DNA of 64,000 nucleotides, taken from the NCBI GenBank assembly GCA_032358165.1, contig JAALGY010000028.1, positions 1,240,001 to 1,304,000 of the forward strand, in the 5' to 3' direction. The notes under the pieces are model-generated. The model had not been told where the DNA came from and searched no databases. It saw only the letters and a list, made by a program, of their open reading frames with translations. Origin of the DNA: Diplosphaera chodatii. Lineage: Eukaryota > Chlorophyta > Trebouxiophyceae > Prasiolales > Stichococcaceae. Of the stretch, positions 47,966-58,901 are shown one piece after another; the stretch's first letter is position 1, and each line of letters opens with the position of its first letter. The position numbers were made by a program, and so were the translations under genes.

Positions 47966-49271
47966 TCAGGCAAGGCCAAAACTTGTCATAGTGCGCTTCT
48001 GCACCCGCGCCCGCGCTGCCTCCCGCTTGGCAATGGCTTCCTGGTCCTCCTTCGACATGGGCTTCCCCGGCGCCTTTGCTTTGGCAACCCCGCCCTTTGG
48101 CTGCAGTGCAGTTTCAATGCGGTCATGTGCTGTGTGTGTGTCAAGACCGGTCGCAGACCACCTCGTATGGAGAGGCGGCACAGAGACCCTATCGAAGAGC
48201 AACAGTCACCTTCAGTGCAGCTGCTGCCGCCGCCGCGGCTACGGCTGCTGCGCCGCCGACCCCCCTGGCACCGCCCACAGTCCCCGTGCTGGGCATCGCA
48301 TGGCCGCCCACCGAGGACATGGCCGGGTGCTTCTCGCTGATGCGTGCCACCTTTCTGACGGGCGCCTTGCCGGCTCCTGGTCTGCCCATAGCGCCCCCTG
48401 CAGTGTGTTCAAGAGCTGTAGCAGGCTCACTTGCTAGCATGCTGTACTGCACGTTGCTCCTGAACATCACTCTGGCAGGAAGTTTGTGCATTATTGCTCC
48501 ACCCGCACAGCAGACTTCTGCTGCCTCAGGCATGGATGACATACAGGGCCGCACCCTGGTCACGCTCGCTGCCATCGCTATACAGCGCCTCTGCCGGTAT
48601 GCTGGGCTTCAACGTCCATGCTGGCGGGTCGCCACCATAGTACATGCCGGTCTTCGGCTGGAAGTAGTGCCTGTGCACCGCATTGTACAGGTAGCCAGAC
48701 GCAGCGTCCGGCTCCCAGCTGCACCCGGCAACATCATGCTGACTCACTCCAGGCGTGCACCGTGGAGCTTGGCATCTAGGTCCAGCTGCCAGTTTCGACC
48801 AAAGGGGCCATACGACAGCACATCAATTGTAGACAACTTGCAATGTACAGGCGGCCCCACCTGCCCAGCGTCTCCTGTCTATGCCGCTCTGCCTCCGCCT
48901 GGTCCTTGGCATACTGTGCCGCCGCTGCCTTCTCTATGCTGCCCATTGTCGACTTGGCAAGGTGCGCCTCCTTCTTCTCTGCGTCGGCGCTCAGCCGCAT
49001 CTGCCGAAGCTCTGCATGCCAGCAAGGTGATGTCAGCAGGCGTCTTCCGCAGGCATCATGTCCTCTGCTGCCTCTTGATGAGGACCAAGGAGAATGCACT
49101 GACACAACCAGTTTTGATGTCGCAACCGGCAGTCGGCTGCGTACTTTTGGCGACATTCTCCTTGTGCTTGATGCCCTTCTCATGCGTTGCCCGCGTGGAC
49201 ACATTGTCGGTCATCCATACTTTGCAGATGTCACACCAATAGTTGGCGTTTGACTTCCAGAACTCAGTCAT
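47966..49271 (-). CDS. ZOP1: ZOP1-like zinc-finger and OCRE-domain pre-mRNA splicing protein
   Basis: Plant ZOP1 is a nucleic-acid-binding splicing factor also needed for RNA-directed DNA methylation; WBP4/FBP21 is the animal relative. Five phase-consistent exons give 254 aa: 49145-49271, 48861-49011, 48555-48718, 48210-48397 and 47966-48100. The U1-type C2H2 finger MTEFWKSNANYWCDICKVWM opens the protein, with its two His in RATHEKGIKHKENV. A helical basic segment follows (KLRQMRLSADAEKKEA). The OCRE repeat is WEPDAASGYLYNAVHRHYFQ followed by KTGMYYGGDPPAW. A Gly/Ala-rich linker with a poly-Ala run leads to the conserved tail EAIAKREAARARVQKR. Length is close to Arabidopsis ZOP1. It converges on uL13 with 198 bp between stops. 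Confidence 0.92.
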
Positions 49272-49678
49272 GCTGCCAAGCAGCTGCGTAACAAGCAGGC
49301 AGTGCCTGTGCCTCAAACGTCAAATCAAAAGCAATGGCACTGGGAACGCTGCTGCACAGCGCAGGCCGCTCTGCGGCGCAGTCTTTGCAGAAGTCACGGC
49401 GTTCGTGAACAGCTCCAAGTCTGAACACTGTGCGAGCCTCTGCACGCTGTTTGCAAGCTTGTCAAATGCGTAAGCGCTGCCTCGGCACCTGCATACAGCC
49501 ATCTCAAATTGGTGCAGATCTTGTACGGGACTGGACAGTCTTGGGCCAGCGACATTGCTCGACTTCGTAGCGTCATTGCAGCAACAGCTGCGGAAGCGGT
49601 GTCGGCTGCATGAAAGGAGCTTGCTTCAACGTGCGCCAGGGCACACTGAACCTTATCGTCGTGTGACATGACAGCGGC
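49272..49678. promoter_or_regulatory. divergent intergenic region, ZOP1 / coiled-coil gene
   Basis: This 407-bp two-promoter region shows no clear TATA box or repeat. Its composition is less TG/CA-rich than the introns. Confidence 0.5.
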
Positions 49679-52600
49679 ATGGCGTCAGACTTGACCTCTG
49701 ACCAGCTGAGAGAGCAGTTGAGGAAAAGCGAAGCAGGCAGGGCAAAGCTCCGCGAGAGCCTGGTGAACAGACTGCATCTGTGGGTACCCGCCAGTGTTAC
49801 AGCAGTCTCCTGTGCCGTCACCGTCAGCAACCCGCTGTCTGTGTCATGCAGGCTCTACTGCGAGAGAAGGCACTCAACACGGGCGAGCTGCTGAAGCAGC
49901 ACAGAGACCTGCAGCAGAAGTTCGAGCTGACGCAGGGGGAGCTGGCCAGAGAGTGCAGCGCCCGAAAGGATGCGGCCCGGGAGGTGCAGGCCGCAAAGCA
50001 GGCAACTGCTGCGGCAACCAGGTACGTTTCAGATTCTGCGGTGCAGCTGGCACATCTGGCACAGCAAAGTTGTGGCGTCAACGCATTGCGTGCCTGTACA
50101 GACCCCGGTGTGCTCACCCTGGGATGCTGCAGGAGTCTGGAGGAGCAGCTGCGCAGCGGCAAGGGACAGGGCACAGCCATGCAGGAGGCCGCAGCCGATG
50201 CAGCCGCGGCGGCGGCGCAGGCCGCGACGGCAAGCGCCGGGGTGGCGGACCTGCAGCGGCAGGTGGCCGAGCTGCAGCGGCGCGTGCGGCAGCCCAACGC
50301 CACGCAGCAGTCGGGCGGCGCGTCACGGGGCGCCGGCCCTGCGTCAGCAGCCACGGGCTCAGCAGCTGCGGCGGCGGCCGCGCCGGCTTCAGCGGCGCTG
50401 CGTGCTGACATCCGGCAGCTGCAGGGCCAGGTCGCGCGGCTGCAAGAGCGGCAGCAGTCTGGCAGCGGCGGCGGCCAGGCCTCGATCTACAATGAGGTCC
50501 AGCAGCTCAGGCAGCAGGTGCTCGGTCGTGCTGCCTGGTGGATGTGCTCCATCAAAAGCAGACACACGAGAGACTGGTCCGCCTATGCACAAGGATGCAC
50601 AGCGTGCTCCGCTGTACATGTGCCGGTCAGGCGTGACTTGTGTGTGCTCACATGTTCCCACACCGGTCGCCGCACACCTGGCAGGTGGCGGCGCAGCAGG
50701 CTGAGCTGCAGCGCATGGCGGCGGAGATGATGCGCTGGCGCAGCGCGATGAGCGTGCTGGCGGGACCGCCCGCGGCGGCGGGGCCCCCCGCCGCGCCGGA
50801 CCCCTGGGCCGCGGCGTCCCCCTCGGAGCTCATGCACGAGGCGTCCGTGCGGGAGGGGTCCAACATGCTGCCGTCCGCAGCGGCCGCGCCGCCCCGCACC
50901 AGCGGCGGCGTCCTGGCTCAGCGGCAGCTGCACGCGCCCGGCGGCCGCGGCGGCCGGGGCGGCCGGGCTGCAGCCGCACCCGCGGTCGGGAACCCCGACC
51001 GCACGCATGCCAGGCCTCCCGCGGGCACGCAGCCGGCAGCGGCCTCCGACAACCTGGTCGGCGACAGCGGCGGCAGGCCGAAGCGCGTCATCGCGCTGGT
51101 CGCGCCGCGCGCCAAGCGGGCCAACGGCGGCAGCACCCTCACCGACGACGCCGACAGCCACATGAGCGAGGACAGCGAGGGGTCGCAAGCCGCCCTGGAG
51201 CACGAGGAGAGCACCGCGGCGGACCTGGTGCAGTGCGCCCTGGGGCGGCTCACCCACGAGGAGGAGCCGCCGTCGGTCGACGCCGTCGAAGAGGTGGCGG
51301 CAGCGCTGCAGGAGGCCATCCTGGAGGGCGCCGCGCCCCTGACGTCCGTGATCGCGGTGGGTGCTGGTCATACTGGCAATGCACACAGCAGGTGCGAGGC
51401 TGCGTGCACACGGCAACACAGATGTGCCTGTGGGGTGTGCTTCAGGTGTGCTTCTGGACTTGCTGCAGGGCTTTGAGACGGCGCTCCTGGAGTGCGCAGC
51501 GCCGCCACACCAGCATGACGCTGCTGATGTGCAAGTCTACTGCGAGCCAGCTGAGGCTGCTGGTGAGTGGTGCCTGCAGTTCAGTCGGTGAGTCCTGCGT
51601 CCGACAGCACCACAGAATCTCGGCCGACCTCGACCGAGTGGTGCTATGTGCTGCATGTGCAGATGGTGGACTGTGCCTGCAGCGGCTGCAGCTGCTGCCG
51701 CTGTGGTGCGCCCCCGGGGCCCGCTGGCCGATCACACTGGCGGCGGTCCTGCGGTGCGCGCATGCGGTGTCTGTGCGCCTGCAGTCGGCGTACGGGGAGA
51801 GCAGCGAGCCGGACGACCCCACCAGCTTCCTGGAGGACCTGCGCGCCCACCTGCACCGCGGCGCCAGCGCGCAGGTGGTGCGAGTGCCGCGCTGCCCACT
51901 ATGAAGTCAGCTGTGATGTCAAGAGACGGGCTGTGACGCCGTCATCCGTGCCAAGCGCTGCAGGGAGGCCGTGCTGGGAGCAGGCACCCGAGGTACTACG
52001 ACACAGAGGCGTGCGCTGTGTGTGCTGCCGCCATGCTGATGGCACGCATGGTCGGAAACGTGCAGGTGGTCGCCTCAGTTCCATCTGCGCAGTACGCTGT
52101 GCACTGCTATTTGCCCTTTCTCACACCATGCACTCAGTGTGTTCCTCGTTGTGGTGGGCAGTGCCAGGGTCCTTGCTGAACAGCATGCTATGTGCAGGCA
52201 GCGCGCGTCTTCATCGTGGACCTGCTGATGAGTGCTCAGGGGGGCGGCGTCCGGGTGCTGCCCTGCCTGGCAGCCGCGCTCGATGCCTGGCCGGAAGCGC
52301 TGCCCAGGCTTGAAGTCTCTGCAACGAGGAACGTGGACGGCCATGTGCGCGTGCTGCACTCTGTGCTGCGGCAGATGTGCACGGACGCTGCGGCGGGAGG
52401 CAGGTGCGCCGTCGGCCGGGCCCTGTGCGTATGGGACGCCTGCCAGTGGCTTGGCGCAACTTCCGTACGCTGCCCCTGACAAAGCGCATCCAATCTGCAG
52501 GGACGCTGGCATACCAGAAAACGAAGCGTCGAGGGGCGGAGGCGGCGAGGTGGTGAGGCTGATGGCAGTGCGGCTGCAGGAGCTGGGCCGCAGTGTTTGG

Positions 52601-52711
52601 GGCTGGCGCCAAGTTGCCTGTGCTGGAGGCGACCCCTCAACCGCCACAGTTGACGACGCCTGGGCTGCTTTGCAAAGGCTGGTAGAACAGGAAGATGCGG
52701 GGAAAATATGA
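49679..52711 (+). CDS. coiled-coil protein with helical C-terminus, function unknown
   Basis: Nine phase-consistent exons give 711 aa: 49679-49762, 49852-50021, 50133-50517, 50685-51356, 51469-51562, 51663-51874, 51964-52065, 52198-52403 and 52501-52711. Residues 1-90 are a charged coiled coil (DQLREQLRKSEAGRAKLRES, ELLKQHRDLQQKFELTQGEL). A further coiled coil continues to about residue 240 (VADLQRQVAELQRRVRQ, QLQGQVARLQERQQ). A long Ala/Pro/Gly-rich stretch with an RG-rich patch (GGRGGRGGRAAA) and a basic RPKRVIALVAPRAKRAN segment, possibly nuclear-targeting, leads to a Leu/Ala-rich helical C-terminal half (LQRLQLLPLWCA, FIVDLLMSAQ, HVRVLHSVLRQMC). I do not recognise the family. The layout of an N-terminal coiled coil plus helical-repeat C-terminus resembles ATRIP, but I see no diagnostic motif. 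It converges on the TPT gene. Confidence 0.7.
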
Positions 52712-52907
52712 TCACGTAACATCATGTTTCAACAACCGCAAGTTTGCCCGTGTGTTTGACCCAGATGTGATGGTTTCGTCTCCAAGCCATTGCTGTCCAT
52801 TAGATGGCATTGCCGCAGTGTGTTCCAAGCGAATGTCACGAAGCAAAACCAAGCTATTTACGTGTCTACAGCCTGCGACATGCGTGACTCGAGTTGTCGC
52901 ATACGAA

Positions 52908-54820
52908 CTATGATGTGTTATTCGCCTGCTGCTTCAAGAGAGGCTCTGTCTCTGGCACCACGGGCGCAGGTGCAGACGCTGCAGCTGCGTCCTTTGCCTT
53001 CTGCATTTCCCTGAGCTTCCTTGCATTGTAGATGCACACCGCGAAGAATGCTAGCAGATAGCCACCCAAATTCAAGGGCGATACTGGTGACCTGCAGCAC
53101 CATATGCGCCCTGATGAGTATGCTCAGCACCTACATGTATTACGTGCATGACAAGCACTAACTGAGTTGCAGCATCGGGCAGGACATTCGCGCACTTGTA
53201 CAGCCAGACCGACAGCCCGATGAGCAGCCAGTCCTTCACCACGCCGGCAATGTTCATCGTCAGCGCTGAGGTCTTCCCGATCAGCAGGAACACTGCCATG
53301 TTCAGTGCTACAGTGCACCGAGCACAATCAACCTGAGGCAGGCGTACGTCACAGGGTGACATGGCAATATGTATGCGGTGCATCAGCAGCATGATGTGCG
53401 CACAGCATAACGGCAGGTGTGGCGCACCAAATGCTGCTGTCGCATTGCTGAGCAAGACTGCCGGGTTGATCACCACATTCGGATCGTTCCGTATCTTGGG
53501 CAACTCAAAGCACAAGAAGGGCAGCAACAGGAAGGCGAAGCATGCTGGCGAGATGTAGTAAAGCGACGTGATAGGGTTGAGTTTCAACCCACGCCTGAAT
53601 GGCCAGACGCTGGGTGGTAAGGAGATCTGGGTTGCTTCCTGCTCCAGCAACTCATGTGCCATGGTCGGTGACCGTCATCCTCACCTCTGCAGTAGGATCT
53701 GGACCAGCACCAGACGGGTGGACTCTGTAACGATCGAAAATAGCTGCAGCACGACCCCGATCACCACAAAATTGAGCTCCCCTGCATGGTGATGTCAGGG
53801 CGATGCGAGCAGGGGTGACATGTGGGAGTCTGGCAAGCACCTGGCAAGGCGGTGCCAAGACAGCTGCGCCATCGAGCGGAGCTGCCACAGGACAGCGCAC
53901 CGTACGAGGCAATCGCCACGCCGATGCTGACGACGATCATGTTGCCAAAGGTCCCGAGGCTGAACGTTTCAGTGCTGAAGGCACATCCACTCACGAAAAC
54001 AGCGACGGGCATGAGCGCCTGCGAAACGTCATGCCATCCATCACATCTGAACGCTGTTGCGGCTGAGACATGCTGCACGACGTAGCAGTCTGCCTGCACC
54101 TCACCTTGAGCATCTGAATGAAGCTGACGCTCAAGAAGAGGTATGCAGCATTGCTCAGCCACAGCGTGCCTGCGTAAAGTGCGCCAATTGGCACGATCGT
54201 CCTGCAGCGGTATGAGAACGACATTCACCACGCTACGCCACCGCAATCAGCATGTCAGCCGTGAGCAACCAGTGCGCGCTGTGTACCCACTTCAGATACA
54301 GCTCGGCGCTCATGTCGATCGGCTGCACGAAGCCCAGCTTTATGATGCCAAATGCCAGTGTCGAGCAGAATGCCATGTGCCATAGCGTAAGGGCCACCGG
54401 GTACGGGAAGCCTCCCCAGGTGAGCAGCCACTTGTTGTAGAGGATGACTGCGGGAATGAGAGTAGCCGGGTGACATGCATGATACTTGTGCAGTGGGACG
54501 AGCCGCGAGTCGGCAGCACTACTCTGGGAAGCATGTCGTCGCACCTGTGGCACTGAGTGAGATCCACAGGGACACGTATCTGCATCAGCCAACATCATCA
54601 TGAATGCCATCGCCATGCAGTCGACCATATGAGATGGTGGTCAAGCAGGGCGCTGGTCAACAGCGCCTGATCAGGCGCGGCATTGCCGACGTACAGAGCG
54701 CAGCAGGGAGCTTGCATGGTGTTAGGCTCACCCGTACGCCACCAGCGCTTGCTGCAGCACCGATGGCTCCCTGTTCGCTGCGTTGGCTCGTGGCAGCGCG
54801 TCCTTGCCTACTGCGCTCAT
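52908..54820 (-). CDS. sugar-phosphate/phosphate translocator family protein (TPT/KT group)
   Basis: This is a ten-helix drug/metabolite transporter of the plant group typified by At3g14410 and At1g48230, probably Golgi or plastid; its substrate is unknown. Nine phase-consistent exons give 362 aa: 54732-54820, 54545-54579, 54291-54447, 54105-54201, 53901-54018, 53685-53781, 53428-53594, 53163-53307 and 52908-53091. Landmarks in order are [134 protein letters not shown] and [20 protein letters not shown]. The first exon encodes a short polar N-terminus without an obvious transit peptide. The gene is downstream of TFIIH p62 on the same strand. Confidence 0.93.
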
Positions 54821-55299
54821 CACGACGCCAGCAGCAGCTGCAGAGGGTGTCTACAGACTTTCAAGTTGCTGCGACACGTCCACCTGAAGTTCAGCCCTTC
54901 CTCAACCTTGATCATGCACGGTCCTGCGTCCGAAGTGTGAGGTGCGTTAGGCGTGCGGGCCGGCCGTGGTGTCAGCAGGAGCTGCAGAAGGGCATGAAAG
55001 CCAGCAGTGCATCTACGACCAGCGCAGACCTTGTCTGCTCGTCAGCAAGCCCGGCACATGCGCGATGCGCTGGAACTGAAGGAATCGCGGTGCTGAACTT
55101 CCAACTCTGTAATGATAATCCGCCGTTTCCAAGGGTTGTGTGGGAGTGCAGCAGGGCTGCATGAGACTTTGCATGCCTTCCCTCTTGCCAGCATGCGACG
55201 TCAGCCTGAGTTGGGGCGATTCCACAACATTTCTGCAGCTGGACCTGAGGTGAGGCTCTCGGACGGCGGGCTGCATTGATCACACTCCCCTGGAATGAA
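54821..55299. promoter_or_regulatory. intergenic region, TFIIH p62 to TPT translocator (minus strand)
   Basis: This 479-bp spacer lies between two minus-strand genes. It contains the p62 3' UTR and the TPT promoter. Short open frames on both strands match nothing. Confidence 0.45.
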
Positions 55300-58203
55300 T
55301 CATTGCTGTGTAGACAGTGCATCGGGTTTGGCGGCCACATACTTTGCCAGGGCCATGTCAATGGCCTCCGTCAGCGGGCGCAGAAGCAATGCAATGTGCC
55401 GCCGCTCAGCCCCTGACGCCGCTTCCTCCATGCGCTGCAGCCTGCAGTGCATGCAGAGCGCCTCATTGGAGCGCCGCGCCGGTCATGTCAGCAGTATGCT
55501 GCTGATGCTCTGTGCTTTGCCGAGCACAGAGAATCAAGCGTATCCTCACCCTTCGCGCTGGCTTATCAGAGCGGCAGACAGGCGTGCGGCCTTTGTCTGC
55601 CGCTGCTGCGATGCCAGCGGGAAGCATGCCCACATGTGGCGCAGCAGCTCGTTAACTGTCAGCACCCGCTGCCGCAGCATCTCCAGCACCTGAGCCGACA
55701 GGCAGGGACGGATCTGCTGTCCAAGCGATGCCAGCGAGCATTGCTTGCACACGTGGTCGTGTTTGGTGTGCAACACGGTGCAGCGCATCACCTGGGGCAG
55801 CAGGGCCTCTGCCGCACCTCCAGCGGCTGCGCTGCTGCCCTCGCTGTCATGCATGATGTCTGCCAAGACCTGCAGCGCCAAAGATCACTGTGGACGCAAC
55901 AGCAAGTGGCAGGCATGCGGACATGATATGCCAAGGCCATCCACCACTGCGACTGCAGATTGTTGGGAATACTCGGACCTGCAGGGCGAGATCATCTGGC
56001 ATGGCTGTATCCAGCTGGGTGGGACTGATGCCTATAAGCGCCTCATGCGCTGTTCTGGCCGCTTCCCAAGCATCTGCCGAGTTACTTGTCACTGCAGCTG
56101 AGCTGGACGCTGCCGCTGCATTGAAGGCGGTTCGAGGGTCCTGCATGAGCATGCCACATGTGTCCAGCAGCACGGGCAGAGCCTGCGGTCCGCTGGCCCC
56201 ACCATGCAGCACAGCCACAGCAGGAACTCTACCTGCACTCGGAGCCTGTCAAAGTCAGGTAGGCGCTGCTCTTTGAGGTCGTCCAGGCCGCTGCCGCCGG
56301 GCGCCGGCCGCTGCGCTGCGTCCTGCACCTCGCGGCTGGAGCCCTGATGGAGGGCTGCCTGCAGACATTGCACCATGTCGATATTGTCACCCATGTGCAT
56401 TCGACTGGGCATGCTGCCATATGCCACACAGCGATGTTGCAACCTGCAACAGACGAGTGGAGGACTCACTGGAGCCGACGCGGCAAGCGTTGCGGCTGCA
56501 TCGGCTGCGTCAGCTGGGAGGCTGGCGGGTGTGCCGCCCATGACGACCTCGGCATGCCGGTTGATGTCCCTGATGAGGCTGCCCTTGCCCGGCTTGCCAG
56601 CGTCCACAGGATCCTGCATGCATCCCCTCATGGTTTCCTTCGGCCTTTCACACATCATGCATGCACGGCATAGTACAGCATAAACTTGGCGTGCCTGGCG
56701 GGAGCTGTGGTGGATGCCATAGCCGGTGTAAGTATCATCATTACGGTCTGCTGTCAAATCATCCGCAGGATTGACAGCTCCGGCGTGTGGCCGTGCAGCC
56801 TCATCCTCCTCTCGCTCGTACTTTGCAAAGAACTCAGCCTCCTCCTGGTACGACCGGTCTGCCGAAGTGTTTGCCCTCCGCGCGTTCTGCAGGTGTTTGG
56901 GTTGGGCAACGATTTCTGCACGTCATGTGTGCGCTGACAGGATATCAGCCCAGATCAGCAGCAGCCTACACGCGCAGAATTTGCACCTGCTGCAGCAGCT
57001 GGTGTCTCAGGTACTTGGCCCAAAACTGGTTGTGCGTCATGATGCGTGTGGGCACGTTGGCCTGGAACGCGCGCTTCACGTGCGGCTTCTCTGCAAAGAT
57101 CTGATGGACCATCGCCGCCGTCAGCTTCACTCTGACTGTATCTGACTTGCCGTCCGGGTTCCTGCCAAAGGAGCAGTTGTTTCTTGTTAGCATAACCAGT
57201 GGAAAATTTGACAATTGTGCATGACTTACAGACATGGGACGAAGACACCAGACAGCCACTCGGGCTCACGGCTGCATCTCTGTCAGCATGGCGGATGACA
57301 GCCCAAGGCGTTGCTCCGCGGTCACGCGCCCCGCCTTGAGCAGGTGCGAGCGCCCCCGCCAGAACTCATCCGCGCTGAGCACGCCGCTGAGCACGAGCTG
57401 CTCGTACAGCCGGTTCAGGTCCCTGGACAGGCAGGACGGAGACGACAGGCTGTCACAAGAGCTCAACGCACAGCCGAGGAGTTGTGACACATGCATGACA
57501 TGCAATGGTCTCAGTGTGCGCGACGTAAGCTTTCAGGCACGCACGAATCCTCCTTGAGCAGCTTCGCCTTCAGGTCCGCCTGCGCATCGGGGCCCTGGGG
57601 CGTCCCCGCAGACGCGCGCGGCAGCAGCGGCGCCAGGGTGTCCACAACCTGTGCACAGAAGACGTCATACGTGCAGCGAAGCGTGTTGGACAGCCAGTTC
57701 GCTCTCAGCCTCCGAGAACAGGACCGAGTGATCCATGACATTCAGCTGTTGTTCAAGTCACAAGCCTCACCGCATCTACATCCTCCACCGACTCCAGCTC
57801 AAACACAAAGGGCCGGCCGAGAGTGACCATCCGCAGGAATGGTTTTCCCTTAGCACGCTGCTGATCTGCAAAGCGGGTGTAGCAAACAATCAGCAGGCGC
57901 AGGGGCGCTGTTGTCGTCCGCCGTCATGCAACATCAGCACAGCGTGCATGTCACGGGGCCTGCATGGACTGTGCACATCTCGCCCATTCGCAGGACATAT
58001 GCAACTGTCGGCAAGCGGTGCTGTCGCAGGAAGGCAAGAGGCTCGCTTGTGATGGCGGACACCGCAACGCTGGCTGGCTGCTGAGAGCTGCTTGGCGCGT
58101 CCGGCTGCCATGACACGGCATCCCTGGCTACAGTCAGCACGCCAGACTGCTTGTCGAGCTTCGCCCGCTTGAGCAGCAGCGGCGCATTGCCATTGCTCGC
58201 CAT
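55300..58203 (-). CDS. TFB1: TFIIH core subunit p62 (TFB1/GTF2H1)
   Basis: p62 is a non-catalytic TFIIH core subunit used in Pol II initiation and nucleotide excision repair. Twelve phase-consistent exons give 555 aa: 58047-58203, 57771-57865, 57545-57648, 57270-57422, 56987-57161, 56695-56886, 56470-56613, 56233-56358, 55979-56140, 55792-55869, 55550-55689 and 55300-55441. The N-terminal PH-like domain spans exons 1-2 (KLDKQSGVLTVARDAVSWQ, NQQRAKGKPFLRMVTLGRPF). BSD domain 1 has LNRLYEQLVLSGVLSADEFW. BSD domain 2 has AMVHQIFAEKPHVKRAFQAN and THNQFWAKYLRHQLLQ. EEAEFFAKYEREEDE and YTGYGIHHS follow. The C-terminal helices carry VNELLRHMWACFPLAS and end in RHIALLLRPLTEAIDMAL. Introns 1 and 6 have GC donors. 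It diverges from TMEM115. Confidence 0.94.
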
Positions 58204-58901
58204 CTGCTTCTGCGCTCCGGATGGTCAGCACGGGCTCTGAGGCATTGCGCTGTAAACTGTGTATGCCCAAGCGCCGCTGCTGGCAGGGAATGCCATGGCA
58301 GCCTCCATCTTGGGGCTTGTTTGCTCCCACTGGGATGGCGATTGGTCCCTCACGCTCACTCTATGCAGACACGCAGGGTCTGAATGCACTGGATCTGTCT
58401 CAGGTGCGGCATGACAGCTAGGCCGATGGCGTCATGATGCCAAGCACCCCTTGAACGGCCATCAACGCTGCCGCAATCACCCCACAAGAAACTATGCTGA
58501 CTGCACCACTGAAGACCACGCGACGTGACAGCTTTGGCAGCTCAATGGGTCATGGTTTGATGCCAGTCGGCAATGGGCACGCCCGTACAGTTTGCAGGAA
58601 GCAGCACATGCAATATTGCATGGAAGCCAAGCCTGAATGGCAGTGATCGTGATCGCAATTGTGCGTGCCCACTTCACATATCGTCAGGTGGTGCGCTTGA
58701 AGCTCTGTCCACCAGCCCGCTACCCATGGCACACGCCTAGTGCACACGACCGAAGTGTTCATTTGTACCTGGCTCTTCACATTTGACCTTGACCAGCTGG
58801 AACCCCGTGGTTCTGGGCCTTTGCCCATGCCCAACGGCTTGCAAACCAACATGAGCGCGTGACTGGGAAGCCTCTTTGCACCGCTCTTCCTTCGGAACAC
58901 C
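58204..58901. promoter_or_regulatory. divergent intergenic region, TFIIH p62 / TMEM115
   Basis: This 698-bp region separates two outward-facing genes and should hold both promoters. I see no extra exon, repeat or clear TATA box; open frames here are short and unlike known proteins. Confidence 0.45.
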
